DNA of 64,000 bases from VRUE01 sp963837695 (GTDB taxonomy: Bacteria; Actinomycetota; Thermoleophilia; Solirubrobacterales; 70-9), in NCBI GenBank assembly GCA_963837695.1, contig CAWINZ010000005.1, forward strand, positions 1,054,001 through 1,118,000, written 5' to 3'. The notes beneath the pieces are model-generated. The model was not told where the DNA came from, did not search any database, and saw only the letters and a program-made list of their open reading frames with translations. The translations under genes were made by a program, and so were the position numbers. Positions 59,118 through 64,000 of this stretch are shown piece by piece (the first letter of the stretch is position 1; every line of letters starts with the position of its first letter).

Positions 59118-59366
59118 TCAGCCGAGTACTTCGACAATGTCGTTGTAGTAGTAGACGAACGCAAGGCCGACGACGACGCCGGTGAGCACGAGCGCGACAA
59201 GCACGATCACCGAAAGCATCCCCGCCACCGCCTTCTCCCAGATACGCCCGAAGGAGCCGATCGCGGGGACGAAGATCAGGGCGACGAAGGCGACCAGGCT
59301 GACCAGCCCGGCGGCGCCGAAGAGCAGGTACTCATTTTCGATCTTCTGCAGGGCGAGCGGCAGCAC
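59118..59366 (-). CDS. Small two-helix membrane protein
   Basis: 82 residues, almost entirely hydrophobic: YLLFGAAGLVSLVAFVALIF and AGMLSVIVLVALVLTGVVVGLAF separated by FVPAIGSFGRIWEKAV. No family recognised. It lies between the PAP2 fusion gene and the hairpin repeats; its ATG/GTG at 59366 borders a palindrome. Nearby DedA-PAP2 gene suggests membrane lipid context, nothing more. Confidence 0.7.
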   Translation of the reverse strand: MLPLALQKIENEYLLFGAAGLVSLVAFVALIFVPAIGSFGRIWEKAVAGMLSVIVLVALVLTGVVVGLAFVYYYNDIVEVLG

Positions 59367-59416
59367 TAGATGGCTGACTCCGCGGCCGCGTGTGTGGTTG
59401 TGGGGTCAGCCATCTA
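59367..59416. terminator. Inverted repeat TAGATGGCTGAC / GTCAGCCATCTA
   Basis: Perfect 12-base arms (59367-59378, 59405-59416). The right arm includes the TCA (TGA stop) of the DedA-PAP2 gene and the left arm touches the start of the small gene; terminator between same-strand genes. Confidence 0.6.
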
Positions 59417-60938
59417 ACCCATTCTGCCGCAAGGTCCCGTCCGAAGAGCGGTGCGGCGCCCGCACCGAGCGCATCGTGGTGACGACTAGCGCCACGGCGG
59501 CGCAGAGCGAGAAGGCGGCGGCGCCGAGCGCCCAGCCGGCGCTGACGTCGCTCATGTAGTGGACGCCGAGGTAGACGCGTGAGAGACCGATCAGGGCGGT
59601 GAGGGCGATCCCGCCCGCGACGACGAGCGCCCCCCGTGCCATCCCGACCCGCAGGCGCATCACGATCGTCACCGCGAGCCAGACGTAGAAGGTCGAGTAG
59701 GCCGCGTGGGCGCTGGGGAAGGACGATCCGGAGACGGCAACCAGCCCGTCGCCGGGCCGCGGCCGGTCGACCGCGTCCTTGATCTCGTGGACGCCGAAGA
59801 TGACGATCGTCATGCCGGCGAGGAGCACGCCGAGCTCGGCCCAGCGGCGGCGGGCGGCGAGGATCGCAGCGGCGACCGCGGCGAGTGGCCAGTAGATCGC
59901 GCCCGAGCCGAGCGCCGTGACCAGCTTGGCGATGTCGACGAGCCACGCGGCGCGCAGCTTTTCGGCGATTTCCATCGCCGTGATGTCGCCGGGCGTGGGG
60001 CCGGGATCGCCATTGACGATCACGGTGTAGGCGACGAGGACGAAGGAGGCGACGGCGAAGGTCGCCATCAGCGAGGTGAATTCGAGCCCGAAGGTGCCGC
60101 CCGGGGTGACCCGGTCCCAGAGGAAACTGAGCTGCGGCTGGAAGCGGCGCGCGAGGACGACGATCCAGCGGGTGGCCCAATGCCCCTCCATCCAGCGCAC
60201 TGCCGCTCGGCGGTTCGCCTCGACCCGGAAGTGGCGGACCAGCCAGACCGCGCCGACGACGACGACGATCAGCGTGGCGAGCAGGAAGGCGCCTTTGCCG
60301 GCGTACTTGGCGGCGGTGTCGATGCTGCGCGAGAAGAAGTAGCCGATCAGGATGTGGGCACTGGCCCAGAGCCCGGTGCCGAGGATGCTGTAGGGGACGA
60401 AGGCTCGGTAGCGCATGCCCGAGCTGCCGGCGATGAAGGGGGCGAAGGCGCGCACGAGGCTGACGAAGCGGCCGATGAAGATCGTCTTGCCGCCGTGCCG
60501 GGAGAAGTAGTCCTCGACTTTCTCGAAGCGCTCGTGGCTGATCCCGAAGCGGGGGCCGTTGCGCATCACGAACTCGCGGCCGAGCCTGCGGCCGAGGAAG
60601 AAGCTGGTCGTGTCGCCCGCCCAGGCGGCAAACCAGGCGACGGCGATCAGCAGGTAGATGCTGATCGCGCCCTGACCCGCGACGGCGCCGCCCAGCAGCA
60701 TCACCGTCTCGCCGGGGACGACGAGGCCGACGAAGGCGCCGGTCTCGGCGAAGGCGAAGACGCCGACGAGGAGGTAGGTCCAGGCGCCCAGGGCGTTGGA
60801 GATGTCTTCCAGCAGCCCCTGCAGTTCGTCGTGCGGGATCACCCGGCTGAGCAGGTAGTAGCCGGCGGCGATCGCGGCGGCGATAACCGCGATCAGCAGG
60901 CGGCGCCGGCGCCGGTTCTCAGGTAGTTGCATTTTCAT
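59406..60938 (-). CDS. DedA-family membrane protein fused to PAP2 phosphatase
   Basis: 510 residues. First 230: a DedA/SNARE-associated domain (VFAFAETGAFVGLVVPGETVMLLGG, WAGDTTSFFLGRRLGREFV, FIGRFVSLVRAFAPFIAGSSGM). Second half: PAP2-type phosphatase with KDAVDRPRPG (KX6RP), SSFPSAHAAYS (PSGH-like) and SRVYLGVHYMSDVSAGW (SRX5HX3D), all catalytic residues present. Integral membrane. Likely acts on polyprenyl or lipid phosphates, with the DedA part possibly the flippase. ATG 60938 overlaps the ispE stop (ATGA). Confidence 0.93.
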   Translation of the reverse strand: MKMQLPENRRRRRLLIAVIAAAIAAGYYLLSRVIPHDELQGLLEDISNALGAWTYLLVGVFAFAETGAFVGLVVPGETVMLLGGAVAGQGAISIYLLIAVAWFAAWAGDTTSFFLGRRLGREFVMRNGPRFGISHERFEKVEDYFSRHGGKTIFIGRFVSLVRAFAPFIAGSSGMRYRAFVPYSILGTGLWASAHILIGYFFSRSIDTAAKYAGKGAFLLATLIVVVVGAVWLVRHFRVEANRRAAVRWMEGHWATRWIVVLARRFQPQLSFLWDRVTPGGTFGLEFTSLMATFAVASFVLVAYTVIVNGDPGPTPGDITAMEIAEKLRAAWLVDIAKLVTALGSGAIYWPLAAVAAAILAARRRWAELGVLLAGMTIVIFGVHEIKDAVDRPRPGDGLVAVSGSSFPSAHAAYSTFYVWLAVTIVMRLRVGMARGALVVAGGIALTALIGLSRVYLGVHYMSDVSAGWALGAAAFSLCAAVALVVTTMRSVRAPHRSSDGTLRQNGLDG

Positions 60939-61813
60939 GGCGCTCGCCCCGCCTCGCAGACGATCGCGTCGTCGCGGTCGAGCCGCTCCGCGGCCGACCT
61001 TGCCTCGGCCAGAGTGGCGAAGAGCCCAACCGCGGTGGGGCCGGAGCCGGACATGAAGACCAGCGGGGCGCCGGCCCCACGCAGGGCGTCCAGGGCGTCG
61101 CCGATATCGGCTCGGAGCGAGCGCGCGGCCGGCTCGAGGTCGTTGGCCAGCAGGGCGCGGTACTGGAGCGGCGCGGCACCGGCACCGGCCATCTCACGAA
61201 GCCGGCCCGCCAGGTCGCCCAGCTCGGCCTCGCCGCGACCTTGTCCGAGCCGGTCCGCCTCGGCGAAGACGTCGGCGGTGCTGAGACCGCCACCGGCGGG
61301 CAGCAGCAGAACTGCATGGGAGGCGGGGGCCGGGAGTCGTTCGACTCGCTCCCCGGCCCCTTGCACGAGAGCGAGGGCGGGTGAGAGCTGAGAGGGGACG
61401 TCGGCGCCGAGCTCGGCGGCAATCGTCGGCAGGTCGAGCGTTGGCGCGTTTGTCGGACTATTTCCGACGAACGCGCCATCGGTGGCCAACCGGAGCACCG
61501 CGGCGGCATCGGCGCTGCCGCCGCCGAGGCCGGCCGCGATCGGGATCCGCTTCTCGATCTCAATCCGCAGCGGTGGGCCCCCCCAACCGCCCTCGCGCAG
61601 CGCGGCCAGCGCTCGCGCGGCCAGGTTCTCGCCCTGGACCCCCGGGCAGAGGACCTCGTCGCGCTCGGCCTCAGAGACCTCGATCGAGTCAGCCAGGGCG
61701 AGCGGCTCGAACAGCGAGCAGAGCTCGTGCAGGCCGTCATCGCGGCGCGGGCCGAGGTAGAGGCAGAGGTTGAGCTTGGCGGGTGCTTGGATGCGCATCG
61801 GGGCGGGCGTCAC
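60935..61813 (-). CDS. ispE: 4-diphosphocytidyl-2-C-methyl-D-erythritol kinase
   Basis: GHMP-type kinase of the MEP isoprenoid pathway. N-terminal IQAPAKLNLCLYLGPRRDDGLHELCSLFEPL, ATP-binding PIAAGLGGGSADAAAVLR, and C-terminal FMSGSGPTAVGLF. 292 residues from GTG 61813, which overlaps rsmA's stop (GTGA); ATG 61798 is an alternative five residues in. Order rsmA-ispE is standard in actinobacteria. The insertion loop around residues 115-130 (AFVGNSPTNAPTLDL) looks longer than usual. Confidence 0.95.
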   Translation of the reverse strand: MTPAPMRIQAPAKLNLCLYLGPRRDDGLHELCSLFEPLALADSIEVSEAERDEVLCPGVQGENLAARALAALREGGWGGPPLRIEIEKRIPIAAGLGGGSADAAAVLRLATDGAFVGNSPTNAPTLDLPTIAAELGADVPSQLSPALALVQGAGERVERLPAPASHAVLLLPAGGGLSTADVFAEADRLGQGRGEAELGDLAGRLREMAGAGAAPLQYRALLANDLEPAARSLRADIGDALDALRGAGAPLVFMSGSGPTAVGLFATLAEARSAAERLDRDDAIVCEAGRAP

Positions 61814-62574
61814 TCGCTTTCGCCCAGTTTCCCGGCCAGCGCGGCGAAATCGGCGGGGGAGAGGGCCTCGGCACGCGCATCTTCGGCGATCCCCAGCTCA
61901 CACAGGGCTTTGCGGGCGGCACCCAGCGAGCCTGGGCGGACGTGCTCCAGCGAGCGGGCCAGCGACTTGCGGCGGTGGGCGAAGGCGGCGCGGATCAGCT
62001 CGCGGGTAGCCGGGTCGGCGCCGGGCCCGGCGCGGCGCAGGCTCAGGATCGCCGACTCGACTCGCGGCCGCGGCCGGAAGACGGCCGGGTCGACGGTGCG
62101 CAGCAGCTTCACCTCGCAGGCCAGCTGCGCCTGCACGCTCGGCGATCCGTAGGTCCGATTCCCCGGCGCGGCACGCAGGCGCTCGGCGATCTCGCGCTGC
62201 ACCATCACCGTCCAGCGCTGCACCCCGGGCAGGTCCTCGATCGTGCGCAGGATCAGCGGCGTGGCGATCGAGTAAGGCAGGTTGGCGACGACAGCGCTCG
62301 GCGCCGGATCGAAGCCGGCCAGGTCGAGCTTCATCGCGTCGCCCCAGTGCAGGTCGACCTCAGGGCGCCCCGCGAGCGGCGCCAGCGCGGCCTCTAGATT
62401 GCGGTCGATCTCGACCGTGTGGACGTGCGCTACGGCATCGGCCAGACGCTCGGTCAGCACCCCTTCGCCGGCGCCGACCTCCAGCACCACGTCGGCCGAC
62501 TCGAGCTCGGCGTCGCGGACGATCGCGTCGAGCAGATTCGGGTCGGCGAGGAAGTTCTGCCCGAGCCTGACCAC
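61810..62574 (-). CDS. rsmA: 16S rRNA (adenine1518-N6/adenine1519-N6)-dimethyltransferase
   Basis: KsgA. LGQNFLADPNLLDAIV opens; EVGAGEGVLTERLAD is the SAM motif, VANLPYSIATPLI the NLPY target site and AFAHRRKSLARSLEHV the C-terminal domain. 254 residues from GTG 62574. Modifies the 3' end of 16S rRNA. Operon tatD-rsmA-ispE, classic neighbourhood. Complete. Confidence 0.96.
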   Translation of the reverse strand: MVRLGQNFLADPNLLDAIVRDAELESADVVLEVGAGEGVLTERLADAVAHVHTVEIDRNLEAALAPLAGRPEVDLHWGDAMKLDLAGFDPAPSAVVANLPYSIATPLILRTIEDLPGVQRWTVMVQREIAERLRAAPGNRTYGSPSVQAQLACEVKLLRTVDPAVFRPRPRVESAILSLRRAGPGADPATRELIRAAFAHRRKSLARSLEHVRPGSLGAARKALCELGIAEDARAEALSPADFAALAGKLGESE

Positions 62575-62586
62575 CGCTCCTATCTC

Positions 62587-63354
62587 CTACCAGCCGAAGA
62601 GGGCGCGGGCATTCGCCTCGACGGTCCGCTCCAGCTCCTCGTAGGTGACCCCACGAGCGGCGGCGACGACGCGGGCAGTGTCGACGACGTAGGCGGGTTC
62701 GTTGGGCTTGCCGCGCACGGTCTGGGGCGCCAGGTAGGGGGCGTCGGTCTCGACCAGGATCAGCTCGTCGGGCAGCTGCGCAGCGGCCCCGCGCAGCTCG
62801 TCTGAGGCCGGGTAGGTGGTGTGTCCGGCGAAGGAGCAGTACCAGCCGCGCTCGGCGGCGTCGGCGGCGCGCCAGGGGGCTGAGAAGCAGTGCAGGATCA
62901 CGGGCGTGTCGCCCGCCTGGTCGTCGAGCAGCGCGAAGATCTCGTCGATCGCCGCCGTCTCCCCGTCCTTGTCGCGGCCGTGGATCACGATCGGCAGCGC
63001 CAGCTCGCGGGCGATTCCGACCTGCGCCTCGAAGGCGCGCCGCTGGTCGGCCGGGCTCGCCGTCTCGTGGTAGTAGTCGATCCCGGTCTCGCCGATCGCC
63101 CGCACCTTCTCGTGGGCCGCGAGTTGGGCGATCCGCTCCGCTTCGGCGTCGTCGAAGCCGCTCGCCTCGGTCGGGTGGCGGCCGACGCTGGCGAAGACCT
63201 CCTCATGGCGCTCGGCGGCCCCGATCGCCGCCTCGTTCTGCTCGCCGCCGAGGCCGACGTTGAACATGCGCGTGACGCCCGCCGCGAGCGCGTCCGCGAC
63301 AAGCTCGGCCTCGGGTCGCTCGCAGAGGAACAGGTGCGTGTGGGAGTCGATCAT
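62587..63354 (-). CDS. tatD: TatD-family metal-dependent hydrolase
   Basis: 255 residues. MIDSHTHLFLCE gives HxH, VGRHPTEASG, IGETGIDYYHE, VIHGRDKD, ILHCFSAPWRAA and LVETDAPYLAPQTVRGKPNEPAYV line up with TatD/YcfH. Probable 3'-5' DNase. ATG 63354. Upstream gap to metH has a strong hairpin. Ends 12 bases from rsmA. Confidence 0.95.
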   Translation of the reverse strand: MIDSHTHLFLCERPEAELVADALAAGVTRMFNVGLGGEQNEAAIGAAERHEEVFASVGRHPTEASGFDDAEAERIAQLAAHEKVRAIGETGIDYYHETASPADQRRAFEAQVGIARELALPIVIHGRDKDGETAAIDEIFALLDDQAGDTPVILHCFSAPWRAADAAERGWYCSFAGHTTYPASDELRGAAAQLPDELILVETDAPYLAPQTVRGKPNEPAYVVDTARVVAAARGVTYEELERTVEANARALFGW

Positions 63355-63380
63355 TTGTCGCGTCAGCCTAGTCCAACGAG

Positions 63381-63425
63381 CGCGGTCGTCTTTTCGCCCG
63401 CATAGCGGCGGAAAAGGCGACCGCG
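63381..63425. promoter_or_regulatory. 15-base-stem hairpin in tatD-metH divergent region
   Basis: CGCGGTCGTCTTTTC (63381-63395) pairs with GAAAAGGCGACCGCG (63411-63425), 14 Watson-Crick pairs and one G:U, over a 15-base loop. It lies 25 bases before the metH start, so it may be an attenuator-like leader, or a shared symmetric operator for both genes. Confidence 0.5.
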
Positions 63426-63450
63426 CCCACCTCGGTAGCCTCTTTCATCC

Positions 63451-64000
63451 ATGCCCGAGCGCGATTACATAGCCGCCACCAGGGAACGCGTCGTCGTCTT
63501 CGACGGCGGCATGGGCGCGACCCTGGAGCAGTTTGACCTGACCCAGGAGGACTACGGCGGCCTGCTCGGCAAATGCCACGAGGCATTGGTCCTCAACCGC
63601 CCCGACGTGATCGAGGGCGTCCACACCTCGATGCTCGAGGCCGGCGCCGAGGTGGTCGAGACGGATTCCTTTCAAGGGTCGCGTCTGAAGCTCGAGGAGT
63701 GGGGCCTGGGCGAGCACACGCACGAGATCAACCTCAAGGCGGCGCAGATCGCCCGCAAGGCGGCGGGCGAGGACCGCTTCGTCGCCGGCTCGATCGGGCC
63801 GACCGGCTTCCTGCCGGCCTCCGACGATCCGACCCTGGGCGACATCTCCTTCCGCAAGCTGGTCGAGGTCTTCGCCGAGCAGGCCAAGGGCCTGGTCGAG
63901 GGCGGCGCCGACCTGATCATCATCGAGACCGCTCAGGACATCCTCGAGGTCAAGGCCTCGATCTTCGGCGCCCGCGAGGCCTTTGCCGAAGCCGGCCGCA
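63451..64000 (+). CDS. metH: Methionine synthase, homocysteine S-methyltransferase domain (5' part)
   Basis: The first 183 codons encode VVVFDGGMGATLEQ, EALVLNRPDVIEGVHTSMLEAGAEVVETDSFQGSRLKL and IARKAAGEDRFVAGSIGPTG, the N-terminal Hcy-binding barrel of cobalamin-dependent methionine synthase. The cysteine zinc ligands and cobalamin domains lie off the right edge, so this could instead be a shorter homocysteine methyltransferase. ATG 63451. No cobalamin or SAM riboswitch fits in the 96-base upstream gap, which holds the hairpin. Confidence 0.88.
   Translation, partial: MPERDYIAATRERVVVFDGGMGATLEQFDLTQEDYGGLLGKCHEALVLNRPDVIEGVHTSMLEAGAEVVETDSFQGSRLKLEEWGLGEHTHEINLKAAQIARKAAGEDRFVAGSIGPTGFLPASDDPTLGDISFRKLVEVFAEQAKGLVEGGADLIIIETAQDILEVKASIFGAREAFAEAGR

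Noticed and set aside
63355..63450. Cobalamin or SAM riboswitch upstream of metH
   Set aside because: Only 96 bases are available and no known aptamer core is visible; only a single hairpin.

Overview
The window is high-GC, densely packed bacterial chromosome with many 1-4 base ATGA/GTGA/TGATG gene overlaps and frequent GTG/TTG starts. Gene content (HemQ-type chlorite dismutase family protein, ErpA, monothiol glutaredoxin plus BolA, PimA-like glycosyltransferase, DUF3618 and holin-X proteins, many acyl-CoA enzymes, SDRs and TetR/MerR/MarR regulators) points to an actinomycete. The overall feel is Thermoleophilia/Solirubrobacterales-like; that placement is inference, since no rRNA or tRNA gene is visible.

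Layout. 1-4.8 kb: a GMC flavoprotein cut by the left edge, rubredoxin, LemA, a Nudix hydrolase, and the wreck of an ECF sigma/DUF4349 operon. 4.85-11.8 kb: a DUF4258/DUF2283 pair, then biotin synthesis (bioA, and a bioB-bioF-bioD operon) around a MarR-regulated MFS exporter. 11.9-21.6 kb: a GH3 hydrolase, a CHASE-GGDEF cyclase in an operon with AlkA, a crotonase and a biotinyl carrier; an AAA ATPase with an apparently leaderless GTG start; glycosyltransferase, glycerol kinase, acyltransferase and a lactonase-like protein. 21.6-26.9 kb: SDRs, SixA, GNAT, an amidase and small genes. 27.0-30.9 kb: a small defence/toxin-antitoxin island (PIN-like/DUF433, Mrr endonuclease, AbiE type IV pair) bounded by a near-repeat of the 3' end of the adjacent acyl-CoA dehydrogenase. 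30.9-39.1 kb: an acyl-CoA catabolism cluster (two acyl-CoA dehydrogenases, two crotonase/SnoaL-type genes, carboxyltransferase, BKACE, CoA-transferase, MerR). 40-53 kb: cyclase-ATPase regulator, nitrilase-TetR, membrane proteins, DegV, ErpA, Grx/BolA, ferredoxin-NADP reductase, HemQ. 53-64 kb: a GT4 fused to a flippase-like membrane domain, PucR, an intact ISL3-type insertion sequence, DedA-PAP2 fusion, ispE-rsmA-tatD, and the start of metH.

The most unusual layer is not protein coding. Four copies of a roughly 96-121 base dispersed hairpin element (12968-13063, 49058-49178, 56194-56314, and one at 57579-59084 split by the insertion sequence) share an invariant interior, while their outer stems differ between copies yet stay complementary within each copy. 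Three sit between convergent genes and supply or touch their stop codons. A second family of 47-base palindromes has three copies, one of them lying in frame inside bioD. Several other convergent pairs are separated by perfect 15-22 base inverted repeats that begin at or beside the stop codons. Together these suggest an unusual, structure-driven end-of-gene system that deserves comparative analysis.
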